From NCBI RefSeq assembly GCF_003130585.1, contig NZ_QFKX01000002.1:868001-932000 (forward strand): a DNA stretch of 64,000 bases. Reading direction: 5' to 3'. Below the pieces are notes generated by a model. That model saw only the letters and a program-made list of their open reading frames with translations, was not told the origin of the DNA and made no database searches. This document shows, piece by piece, positions 27,132 to 37,009 of the stretch. The stretch is from Brachybacterium endophyticum. GTDB taxonomy: Bacteria; Actinomycetota; Actinomycetes; Actinomycetales; Dermabacteraceae. Position 1 is the first letter of the stretch. Every line of letters starts with the position of its first letter. The translations under genes were made by a program, and so were the position numbers.

Positions 27132-28511
27132 GTGTCCTCCCCACGCACGCGGCACGCCCCGATCGCGGCCGACGCCCGTCACGCCCGCTGGGCCGTCTCG
27201 CTGATCTTCTTCCTCAACGGCGCCTCGTTCTGCGCGATCCTCCCGCGTTACCCCCAGCTGGTGGAGTCCATCGGGCTGTCCAACGGCTCCTTCGGACTGG
27301 CGGTCGGGCTCGGGCCCATCGGCGGGCTCGCCGCGGGCCTGCTGGCCGCGCCGCTGATGGCCCGGTGGGGCTCGGCGCGCGTCGCAGTGACCTTCCAGGT
27401 GGTCGCGAGCACCGTCCACCTGCTCGTCTACACCTCGGCCACCTGGCTGTGGCTGGCCGTCGCCCTGTTCCTGGCCGCCGCCAGCGACGCGATCACCGAC
27501 GTCTCGATGAACGCCCACGGGATGCGCGTCGAGCGCCGCTACCGCCGCTCGATCCTGAACAGCTATCACGGCTGGTGGTCGCTCGGTGCCGTCACCGGCG
27601 GGCTCCTCGGCTCGGCCTGCGCGCAGCTCGCCGTGCCGCTGTGGATCCAGGGCCTCGTCGGGCTCGTGGTCTTCGGAGCTCTCGCCGTGGGCAGCAGGCG
27701 CTTCCTGCTCGGCGGTCATGACTCGACCGAGCGTCGTCCGGCCGTCCTCGAGGCAGGAGCGGCGGCGCCCTCCCCGGCCTCGGCCGGTACGGGTGGGGAA
27801 TCAGCGGCGGCAGAGGCCTCGGCCTCCGGCCCCGTCGATCCCGGGACCGCTGAGAAGAGCGAGAGGATCGACGCCGCAGCGCGAGGACGAGGACGGTCGC
27901 GCCACGCCGCGACGCGAGGCCTGCTCGCGATCGCAGCCCTGGGCCTCGTGCTCGTCTTCGCCGGCGCCACCGAGGACGCCGGCAACACCTGGGGCGCGCT
28001 GTTCATGCGCGACACCTTCGCCGCGACCCCGTTCCTCGCCGGTCTCGCCTTCGTCGCTCTGCAGGGGACGCAGACCATCGGCCGCTTCGTGGGCGACGGG
28101 GTCGTGGACCGACTCGGTGACCGGCTGACCGCGCGGCTGGGGGCCCTGCTGAGCGGGGCCGGGATGGCCTTCGCGCTGCTGCTGCCTCACCCGGTCACGG
28201 CCCTGATCGGCTTCGCGTGCGCGGGGTGGGGGATCGCGACGCTGTTCCCCGCGGCCTTCCGCGCGGCCGACGAGATGGAGGGCGTCCCGCACGGGCTCGG
28301 GATCACCGTGGTCGGCTGGTTCGCGCGCATCGGCTTCTTCGTGACACCGCCGATCGTGGGAGCCCTGGCCGACGCGCTGACCCTGCGGTACGCGCTCTGG
28401 CTGGTCCCCGTGTACGCGCTCGGGATCCTCGCGTTCTCCGGGGCTCTCGCCACCTGCGCCGGGGGAGGGGGCCGGGCAGAGGAGAGTGACGGGCCCGCCG
28501 GCGCTCGCTGA
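27132..28511 (+). CDS. Major facilitator superfamily transporter
   Basis: 459 aa, about 12 transmembrane helices. It begins with the N-terminal bundle (SLIFFLNGASFCAILPRYPQ), contains the conserved ALWLVPVY region in the last helices, and carries an acidic, Ala/Ser/Gly-rich central loop at about residues 195-258 between the two bundles. The fold and pattern resemble the YbjJ/fucose-permease-like branch of small exporters (arabinose-efflux-type permease); substrate unknown. Start GTG at 27132, with GGAAGGA about 10 nt upstream. Convergent with yciO-like gene. Confidence 0.85.
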   Translation: MSSPRTRHAPIAADARHARWAVSLIFFLNGASFCAILPRYPQLVESIGLSNGSFGLAVGLGPIGGLAAGLLAAPLMARWGSARVAVTFQVVASTVHLLVYTSATWLWLAVALFLAAASDAITDVSMNAHGMRVERRYRRSILNSYHGWWSLGAVTGGLLGSACAQLAVPLWIQGLVGLVVFGALAVGSRRFLLGGHDSTERRPAVLEAGAAAPSPASAGTGGESAAAEASASGPVDPGTAEKSERIDAAARGRGRSRHAATRGLLAIAALGLVLVFAGATEDAGNTWGALFMRDTFAATPFLAGLAFVALQGTQTIGRFVGDGVVDRLGDRLTARLGALLSGAGMAFALLLPHPVTALIGFACAGWGIATLFPAAFRAADEMEGVPHGLGITVVGWFARIGFFVTPPIVGALADALTLRYALWLVPVYALGILAFSGALATCAGGGGRAEESDGPAGAR

Positions 28512-28567
28512 GGTCGAGGGGCGGCGCTGAGCCCGCGTGGCGTCCCGGTCCGAGGCGCCTTCCCGGA

Positions 28568-29188
28568 TCAGAGGAGCATCGAGAGGTCACCGGAACCTTC
28601 GCGCCGGATCTCGGCGACGTCCCCGGTGAGGTCGATGACGCTCGTCGGCTCGGTGCCCACCTCGCCGGAGTCGATGATCGCCTCGAGCTGATGGTCCAGC
28701 ACGTCCTGGACCTCCCAGCCCTGGGACGGCGGCGTCTCCTGGCCCGGCAGCAGCAATGTCGAGGAGACGATCGGCTCCCCGAGGGCCTCCACCAGGGCAT
28801 GGGTGACCCTGTGCTCGGGGATGCGCACGCCGACGGTCTTCTTGCGAGGGTGCGCCATCCGCCGCGGCACCTCCTTCGTGGCCCGCAGGATGAACGTGTA
28901 CGGCCCCGGGGTGGTGTTCTTGACCAGGCGGAACACGGGGTTCGAGACCAGGACGAACTGCGAGAGCTGCTTGAAGTCGGCGCACACGAGCGTGAAGTCG
29001 TGATCGGCGCCGACCTGTCGGATGCGACGGATCCGGACCAGACCCTGGTGGGCGTCGAGGGTGCAGCCCAGCGCGTAGCAGGAGTCCGTGGGGTAGGCGA
29101 TCAGTCCGCCCTCGTGCAGGATCCTCACCGCCTGGTCGATCAGACGCGGCTGCGGATCGACGGGATGGATGTCCAGGTATCGGGCCAT
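28568..29188 (-). CDS. YciO/Sua5/YrdC-family protein
   Basis: 206 aa single YrdC-like domain. Sua5/TsaC/YciO proteins bind ATP, bicarbonate and threonine in the N6-threonylcarbamoyladenosine (t6A) pathway; this one carries the shared core GGLIAYPTDSCYALGC (about 27-42), a nucleotide-contact region KNTTPGPYTFILRATKEVP and the conserved GVRIPEH. It resembles the YciO branch, which lacks the Sua5 C-terminal domain; whether it makes threonylcarbamoyl-AMP is uncertain. ATG at 29188, preceded at 5 nt by TAGCAT (leaderless). Confidence 0.88.
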   Translation of the reverse strand: MARYLDIHPVDPQPRLIDQAVRILHEGGLIAYPTDSCYALGCTLDAHQGLVRIRRIRQVGADHDFTLVCADFKQLSQFVLVSNPVFRLVKNTTPGPYTFILRATKEVPRRMAHPRKKTVGVRIPEHRVTHALVEALGEPIVSSTLLLPGQETPPSQGWEVQDVLDHQLEAIIDSGEVGTEPTSVIDLTGDVAEIRREGSGDLSMLL

Positions 29189-29193
29189 GCTCG

Positions 29194-29199
29194 ATGCTA
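29194..29199 (-). promoter_or_regulatory. -10 element (TAGCAT) of leaderless yciO-like gene
   Basis: TAGCAT on the minus strand, 5 nt before the ATG at 29188. Confidence 0.4.
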
Positions 29200-29260
29200 C
29201 GTCCGCGGAGGCCGGTGTGACGACGGGGGAGAGGGAGGAGGACGGCGAGCGGGGAGACGC

Positions 29261-29626
29261 TCAGGCCACGACCACGAACTCCCGTCCCAGCCACTTGGTA
29301 CGGCGCAGGCGCACCACGGCGCTGATGGGGACCGGGCCGCGGATGTGCGGGTAGGAGCGGCCCGAGCTCTCCGAGTCCTGCTCGACGTCGACGGCGATGC
29401 CCGCCGCCTCGACGCGCTGCACGTCGATCTCGAGGATGACGAGGTCCGTCGGCCGGTCGGGATAGACCCGCTTGGCGACCATCGAGATCTGCTCGGGCCA
29501 GGACGCGTGGATGTAGCCGACCTCGTCGAGCGTGCGGCCGCGGGTGGAGCACGTGTAGCGGCCGGTGGGCACTGCCGCGTCCCAGGCGGAACGTTCGGTG
29601 ATGTGCCAGATCAGAGGCGCAGGCAT
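29261..29626 (-). CDS. DUF952-family protein
   Basis: 121 aa. The motif set IWHITER, YIHASWPEQ and PHIRGPVPISAVV matches the DUF952 family (small proteins distantly related to the glutathione-S-transferase-like or ADP-ribosyltransferase-type folds; no confirmed activity). The start ATG at 29626 is chosen because TACACT sits 7 nt upstream and homology begins immediately (MPAPLIWHI); longer starts would run into the divergent GNAT gene. Function unknown. Confidence 0.8.
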   Translation of the reverse strand: MPAPLIWHITERSAWDAAVPTGRYTCSTRGRTLDEVGYIHASWPEQISMVAKRVYPDRPTDLVILEIDVQRVEAAGIAVDVEQDSESSGRSYPHIRGPVPISAVVRLRRTKWLGREFVVVA

Positions 29627-29633
29627 GCCCGGC

Positions 29634-29643
29634 AGTGTACCGT
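29634..29643. promoter_or_regulatory. Overlapping divergent -10 elements
   Basis: Minus strand TACACT (29639-29634) is 7 nt before the DUF952 ATG; plus strand TACCGT (29638-29643) is 8 nt before the GNAT ATG at 29652. The two hexamers share two bases. Start codons are only 25 bp apart with no Shine-Dalgarno on either side. Confidence 0.6.
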
Positions 29644-29651
29644 GATGCCCC

Positions 29652-30029
29652 ATGGGCAACAGCGGACGAGGCGCCGAAGGACTGCGCATCACCCATGCGG
29701 CTGATCGGGAGCGATACGAGGCACTCCTGGACGATCACCTGATCGGCGTCCTGCAGTACGGACCCGGCAGCCACGAGGACGCGCGCGACATCCTGTCGAC
29801 CGTCGTCGACCCCGAGCACGGACGTCGCGGAATCGGCACCGCGCTCGTGCGCACCGCGATCGCGGACGCCGAGGAGGCGGGCCTGGACATCGAGGCCACC
29901 TGCTGGTTCGCCCACGGCTATCTCGAGCGCCATCCCGGTCACGGCGCGGGGACGCCGTCCGACGAGCCCTCGCCCGGGGAGCCATCGCCCGACGCCCAGA
30001 CGCCCGACGCCCGGGAGGGCCGTTCGTGA
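29652..30029 (+). CDS. Small GNAT-like N-acetyltransferase (YjdJ type)
   Basis: 125 aa. Resembles the minimal GNAT domain of the YjdJ/NATD1 type: LIGVLQYGPG, then STVVDPEHGRRGIGTALVR with the acetyl-CoA loop RRGIGTA (about 59-65), then CWFAHGYLERHP. A low-complexity tail rich in Pro, Asp, Glu and Ser follows (about 97-125). Acceptor unknown. ATG at 29652 with -10 TACCGT 8 nt upstream. Its stop overlaps the phosphatase start by 4 nt (GTGA), beginning a four-gene overlapping operon. Confidence 0.8.
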   Translation: MGNSGRGAEGLRITHAADRERYEALLDDHLIGVLQYGPGSHEDARDILSTVVDPEHGRRGIGTALVRTAIADAEEAGLDIEATCWFAHGYLERHPGHGAGTPSDEPSPGEPSPDAQTPDAREGRS

Positions 30030-30505
30030 CCTTCAGGATCATCACCGTGTGCACCGGCAACATCTGCCGTTCACCGATGGCCGAGTACATGCTGCGCGGC
30101 GCGTTCGAGGACGAGGGCCTGGGCGAGCGCGTCGAGATCAGCTCCGGCGGCACCACGAGCTGGGAGAGCGGTGAACCGATCGACGCCCGCGCCGGGGCGA
30201 AGCTCCGGGAGCTCGGCTTCGACCCCTCCTCCCATCGCGCGCACCAGGTGACCGCTCAGGAGCTCGCGCAGGCCGACCTCGTGCTCGCCCTCGATCACGA
30301 CCACGTGGGCCCGATCGAGCGGGTCGGGGGCAAGAACCTGGCCGATCGGCTCCACATGCTGCGGGAGTTCGATCCCGATGCGCCCGAGGACCTGGGGATC
30401 CGCGATCCCTGGTACGGCGACAGCACGGACTTCGAGGACACGGCCGACAAGATCGAGGCCGCCTCGCGCGGCATCGTCGAGCACGTGCGCTCCCGCCTGG
30501 CATGA
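30026..30505 (+). CDS. Low-molecular-weight protein-tyrosine phosphatase
   Basis: 159 aa. P-loop CTGNICRS at residues 9-16 (nucleophile C9, R15) and general-acid aspartate in DPWYG near residue 127 define the LMW-PTP family. It dephosphorylates tyrosine-phosphorylated proteins; in actinobacteria related enzymes include PtpA. The DPWYG loop favours a phosphatase over an ArsC-type arsenate reductase. Start GTG at 30026 overlaps the GNAT stop, and its own stop overlaps the amidase ATG (ATGA). Confidence 0.92.
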   Translation: MTFRIITVCTGNICRSPMAEYMLRGAFEDEGLGERVEISSGGTTSWESGEPIDARAGAKLRELGFDPSSHRAHQVTAQELAQADLVLALDHDHVGPIERVGGKNLADRLHMLREFDPDAPEDLGIRDPWYGDSTDFEDTADKIEAASRGIVEHVRSRLA

Positions 30506-32028
30506 CCTCGTCGCACCCGGCCGGCGGACGCGCCCCTCGCCCGGGCGGGGAGGGTGCCGCGGCCGACCGCGCAGAGATCGACCGTGCGGCCCGCTCCGAC
30601 ACGCTCTCCCTGGCCCGCGCCCTGCGCGAGAGCACGATCGACGTGCGCGAGCACACCGAGCACGTCCTCGAGGCCGCTCGCACGGTGGGGCCGCAGGTGG
30701 GCGCCTTCGCCCATCTGCTGCCCGAGCGCAGCCGGGCACAGGCCGAGGCCGCAGCCCGCGAGATCGAGCGGGTGAGCGGAACCTCCGACCGGGAGCGGCT
30801 GGCGCGGGAACGGCCTCTCCTCGGCGTCCCGATGCCGATCAAGGACCTCTCCCGCATCCAGGGGGAGCCCTTCGAGGCCGGCAGCGCCGTGCTGCGGGGG
30901 AACAGGGCGGAGGTCACCGACGGCGTCGCGCAGGACGTGCTCGATGCCGGGACCGTGACGATCGGGAAGACCACCACCCCCGAGTTCGGCCTGCCCTGCT
31001 ACACCGAACCTGCGACCTCCGCTCCGGCCCGCACCCCGTGGGACACCCGCCGCACGGCGGGCGGCTCGAGCGGCGGGGCCGCGGCCGCCGTCGCCAGCGG
31101 CATCGTGCCGATCGCCCACGGGTCCGACGGCGGCGGGTCGATCCGGATCCCCGCCGCCTGCTGCGGAATCGTCGGACTGAAGCCCTCACGGGGGCTGGTC
31201 TCGCCCGGTCCCCACGGCGCCGAGGGACCGGGGCTGGTCACCGACGGTGTGCTGGCCCGCACCGTCCGCGACACCGCCCTCGGCCTGGACCTGCTCGCCC
31301 GTGTGCGGCCCGGCGACGCTTTCCCCCGATCCACGCCCGCCGAGTCCTACCTCGCGCTCACCGAGAGGGCGCCCCGGGGTCTGCGCATCGGCCTGCTGAC
31401 CGACCCTCTCGCCATCGCGACCGATGTGCATCCGGCCGCGCTGCGCGCGAGCGAGCGCGCGGCCGAGGCGCTGCGCGGGCTCGGCCACCGGGTGAGCGCG
31501 GTCCCCGCGCCCTTCGATACCGATCGCTGGCGCACCTTCATGCCGCTGTGGACGGTCGGTGCCGCAGCCATGGATCTCCCCGCGGAGGCTGAGGCCCGGC
31601 TGATGCCGCTCACCCGGTGGCTGCGCGCACGGGGTCGTGAGTACGACGGTCGCGCCCTCGGCGGTGCCCTGACGGGCATGCAGCAGCTCGCCCGGGAGGT
31701 CGGGGAGGCCTTCGAGGACCTCGACGTCGTGCTGACACCCACGCTCGCCGGCCCGCCCGCATTCCCGGCCGACCTCCAGCTCGAGGACCCGGCAGCGGAC
31801 TTCGACGCCCAGTGCGCCTTCACCCCGTGGACCAGCACGTGGAACATGACCGGTCGGGCGGCGATGTCGCTGCCGCTGCACCGGGAATCCATCGAGGGCG
31901 TCGAGCTGCCGTTCGGTGTGCAGCTGGGCGCGGTCCGAGCAGGGGACGACGAGCTGCTGCTCGCCCTCGCGGCCCAGCTCGAGCACGTCGATCCCTGGCC
32001 CGGTGTGCACGAGGTCCCCACACCGTGA
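30502..32028 (+). CDS. Amidase (amidase-signature family)
   Basis: 508 aa amidohydrolase. Ser-cisSer-Lys triad visible: K114 (PMPIKDLS), cis-Ser in GGSSGG (187-192), nucleophile S213 in GGGSIRIPA. A GatA role is unlikely: no GatB or GatC adjoins, and the sequence reads as a stand-alone amidase with an N-terminal hydrophilic stretch of about 30 residues. Substrate unknown. Start ATG at 30502 overlaps the phosphatase stop by 4 nt; its stop overlaps the S4 gene GTG by 4 nt. Confidence 0.9.
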   Translation: MTSSHPAGGRAPRPGGEGAAADRAEIDRAARSDTLSLARALRESTIDVREHTEHVLEAARTVGPQVGAFAHLLPERSRAQAEAAAREIERVSGTSDRERLARERPLLGVPMPIKDLSRIQGEPFEAGSAVLRGNRAEVTDGVAQDVLDAGTVTIGKTTTPEFGLPCYTEPATSAPARTPWDTRRTAGGSSGGAAAAVASGIVPIAHGSDGGGSIRIPAACCGIVGLKPSRGLVSPGPHGAEGPGLVTDGVLARTVRDTALGLDLLARVRPGDAFPRSTPAESYLALTERAPRGLRIGLLTDPLAIATDVHPAALRASERAAEALRGLGHRVSAVPAPFDTDRWRTFMPLWTVGAAAMDLPAEAEARLMPLTRWLRARGREYDGRALGGALTGMQQLAREVGEAFEDLDVVLTPTLAGPPAFPADLQLEDPAADFDAQCAFTPWTSTWNMTGRAAMSLPLHRESIEGVELPFGVQLGAVRAGDDELLLALAAQLEHVDPWPGVHEVPTP

Positions 32029-32414
32029 CGGAGCAGGCCGCCGTGCGCGCGGACGTCTGGCTGTGGAGCGTGCGCCTGTTCCCCACCCGATCGGCGGCGA
32101 CCACTGCCTGCCGCGGCGGGCACGTGCGCCGAGAGGGTGAGGCGATCAAGGCGGCCCAGAGGATCAGCGTGGGCGACGAGCTGCGGATCCGCCGGCCCGG
32201 ACGCGAGCGGGTCGTGGTGGTGACCCGTCTGCTCTCCAAGCGTGTGGGCGCCCCGGTCGCCCGCGAGGCCTACGAGGATCACTCACCCGAGCCCGCACCG
32301 CAGCTGCTGGCCGCCCCTCCGCGCCGTGAGCGCGGCGCGGGCCGCCCCACCAAGAAGGAACGCCGGGAGATGGACCGGCTGCGCAGGCGCGACGAGAGCA
32401 CCGGGGACCACTGA
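32025..32414 (+). CDS. S4-domain RNA-binding protein (Hsp15/HslR-like)
   Basis: 129 aa. N-terminal S4 domain, VRADVWLWSVRLFPTRSAAT (about 7-26) with AAQRISVGDELRIRRPG, and a lysine/arginine-rich C-terminal tail (KKERREMDRLRRR). Hsp15 binds stalled 50S subunits carrying nascent chains in Escherichia coli. Start GTG at 32025 overlaps the amidase stop (GTGA). Last gene of the GNAT-phosphatase-amidase-S4 operon. Convergent with the PrsW gene, 27 nt apart. Confidence 0.9.
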   Translation: MTEQAAVRADVWLWSVRLFPTRSAATTACRGGHVRREGEAIKAAQRISVGDELRIRRPGRERVVVVTRLLSKRVGAPVAREAYEDHSPEPAPQLLAAPPRRERGAGRPTKKERREMDRLRRRDESTGDH

Positions 32415-32441
32415 GCGGACGCGGCCGGCGCAGGTGCGCGA

Positions 32442-33833
32442 TCAGGCGCGGGTCAGCAGCGCGCTGCGGTTGCTCGTCAGTCGTCCCAGCAGGTCGCGTT
32501 CGTGGGTGATCGCCCGCGGTGATGCGCCGTCGGCCAGCAGACGCTGACGCGTCGCGGCGAGCGCCGCAGCCTCCTTGATGAACCTCTTCATCGCCGGCAG
32601 GGCACCGATCGACCGCGCCCACGCCCGGCCCTCGCGGCGGCCCTTCCAGGTGCCCAGCATGGTGACCTCCTCGTGGGTCAGCCAGCCCATGTTGGCGTAC
32701 TCGCCCAGTCGCACGCGCGTCAGCCGCGACTCGTCGAAGACCAGCACGGCGATCAGCCCGAGCCAGAGCGCGGAGAGCGCGAACTCGGCGATCAGCATGA
32801 TCAGCAGCGCGCCGAGCGAAGGGAAGAGCGTCGCGGAGCCGTTCCACGCGAAGTGCAGGAACATCCCCGGCCAGGTGGCGACCAGGAAGATCAGCACGCC
32901 CGGGAGCGTGCCCCACTTGCGGGCGACCAGTCCCATGATCACACCGGTCAGGGAGGTGTAGATGGCGTGCCCGAAGATCCCGATCACGCCCCGGATGACC
33001 ACGCTGGACGCGATGCCTCCGACCTGACCGTTGTTCCAGGCGTCTCCGTAGTACGTGATGTTCTCGGTGAAGGCGAAGCCTTCCCCGATCAGCGCCCCGT
33101 AGACCAGGCCGTCGAGCGGCCCGTTGAAGTACCTGCGCCCCAGCAGGAACAGGACCACCAGCCCCAGGCCCTTCATCGTCTCCTCCACGAAAGGGGCTCC
33201 CAGGACGGCGCCGATCCCCATCGCGATCGACTCGTCACCGACAGCGGAGTAGGCGAGGATCATGATCAGCGAGTTGACGATGTACGCCGTCCCTGCGGCC
33301 ACGGCGGCGCCCCACAGCACGGCGCACAGCAGCAGCGGCAGCGGCTGCGGATCCCACCTGTCCGCCAGCACGATCACACCGACGATCACGAGCAGGGAGA
33401 AGGCGGCCAGGATCGCCTGGAGGATCCAGGCGGCGGGATCGGCGCCGCCGAGCACGTACAGCAGGAACAGCAGGGAGAGCACCACCAGCAGAGCGAACCC
33501 CAGCAGCACCGCGAGGATCCACCCCAGCACCACGGGCACCGGCATGCCGGGCTTCTGCTGCTGGACCTGCTGTATGCGGCGGGTCTGCGTGCTCCAGGCC
33601 GATGCCGGCTGCTGGTCCTGCGGGGCCTGCATCGGGGCGGGGGCATAGCGGGCGCGGGTGAGGGCGCCGGCCGGACGTGCGGAGGTGTCGTACAGACGTG
33701 GCAGCTCGTAGTGCACGAACGGGGCCTGCTGTCCACGCGGGGCCCTGCCCGTCTGCTGTGCCGGTGGGCTCTGCTCGGACGGGACAGGTCGGGGCTGGTG
33801 GGAGGGCGGGGGTGAAGACGGCGGATGCGTCAT
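32442..33833 (-). CDS. PrsW-family intramembrane metalloprotease
   Basis: 463 aa. A proline/glutamine-rich cytoplasmic N-terminus of about 98 residues is followed by about eight transmembrane helices. PrsW motifs: EETMK (217-221), GEGFAFTENI (250-259), GH at 288-289, and a late HFAWN. Family members cleave anti-sigma factors or other membrane proteins; no anti-sigma gene is nearby. The C-terminal 110 residues are cytoplasmic, with an arginine-rich helical region. Start ATG at 33833 has GAGGA 5 nt upstream. Divergent from clpB across a 408-bp intergenic region. Confidence 0.9.
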   Translation of the reverse strand: MTHPPSSPPPSHQPRPVPSEQSPPAQQTGRAPRGQQAPFVHYELPRLYDTSARPAGALTRARYAPAPMQAPQDQQPASAWSTQTRRIQQVQQQKPGMPVPVVLGWILAVLLGFALLVVLSLLFLLYVLGGADPAAWILQAILAAFSLLVIVGVIVLADRWDPQPLPLLLCAVLWGAAVAAGTAYIVNSLIMILAYSAVGDESIAMGIGAVLGAPFVEETMKGLGLVVLFLLGRRYFNGPLDGLVYGALIGEGFAFTENITYYGDAWNNGQVGGIASSVVIRGVIGIFGHAIYTSLTGVIMGLVARKWGTLPGVLIFLVATWPGMFLHFAWNGSATLFPSLGALLIMLIAEFALSALWLGLIAVLVFDESRLTRVRLGEYANMGWLTHEEVTMLGTWKGRREGRAWARSIGALPAMKRFIKEAAALAATRQRLLADGASPRAITHERDLLGRLTSNRSALLTRA

Positions 33834-34241
33834 GAGGTCCTCGCGGAAAGCGGCGATGGCGGGGTGGTGGGATGGCGGGTTGGAGCCGAGGAGGCGCCGG
33901 TGGCGTCGATGCTACCGGGGCAGTCCCGCGCATCCTGGCCGTCCGTGGATCCTGTGGACGACGGGTGGTGCGGCGCCGTCGTGGGATGGACGGACAGAGC
34001 CGCACGCGCGACGATGACGTGGATCGGTCGGGGGCATAGGAGGCGGAGGACGCGAATCGTGCGAGGAGGCGAGACAGCCGGCATCCCACAGGGTTGAGCG
34101 GAATAGACTCAACCCTGCGGGCGTTGTGCTCCATGTCGGACGTCGGCGTCCCCGAGCGCCCGGGCGGGTTCCGTCCCCGCCCCGCCGGGGAGCGCTCCGC
34201 GTTCACACCCATCGACCACCCACGAACCGGAGGCAGCGACC
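33834..34241. other. 408-bp divergent intergenic region prsW-clpB
   Basis: No gene is supported here (several open frames exist but none has conserved features or a ribosome site). It holds the HAIR-type inverted repeat and a candidate -10 of clpB near 34091-34115, plus the prsW upstream region. The clpB mRNA would have a leader of about 125 nt. Confidence 0.7.
34091..34115. promoter_or_regulatory. HAIR-type HspR operator upstream of clpB
   Basis: GGGTTGAG (34091-34098), 9 nt, CTCAACCC (34108-34115): a perfect 8-bp inverted repeat. Read as GTTGAGC-N7-ACTCAAC it matches the HspR-associated inverted repeat layout CTTGAGT-N7-ACTCAAG at the core TTGAG/CTCAA. The -10 hexamer TAGACT (34104-34109) lies inside it, which fits repression by occlusion. 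HspR itself is not in this window. Confidence 0.8.
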
Positions 34242-36959
<2,718 letters not shown>

Positions 36960-36973
36960 CGCCGTGACGAGCA

Positions 36974-37009
36974 GAGCGCGCGTTCCCGCAGCAGGCGGGG
37001 CGCGCGCTC
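36974..37009. terminator. Bidirectional hairpin between clpB and WXG-like gene
   Basis: GAGCGCGCG (36974-36982) pairs with CGCGCGCTC (37001-37009), with an inner CCCGC/GCGGG stem. It separates two convergent genes and overlaps the stop codon of the minus-strand gene. No T-tract. Confidence 0.7.

Noticed and set aside
30026-30505. Arsenate reductase (ArsC)
   Set aside because: The P-loop plus DPWYG general-acid loop and lack of ars neighbours fit a LMW tyrosine phosphatase better.
30502-32028. GatA subunit of the amidotransferase
   Set aside because: No gatB or gatC nearby and no GatA-type context; stand-alone amidase is simpler.
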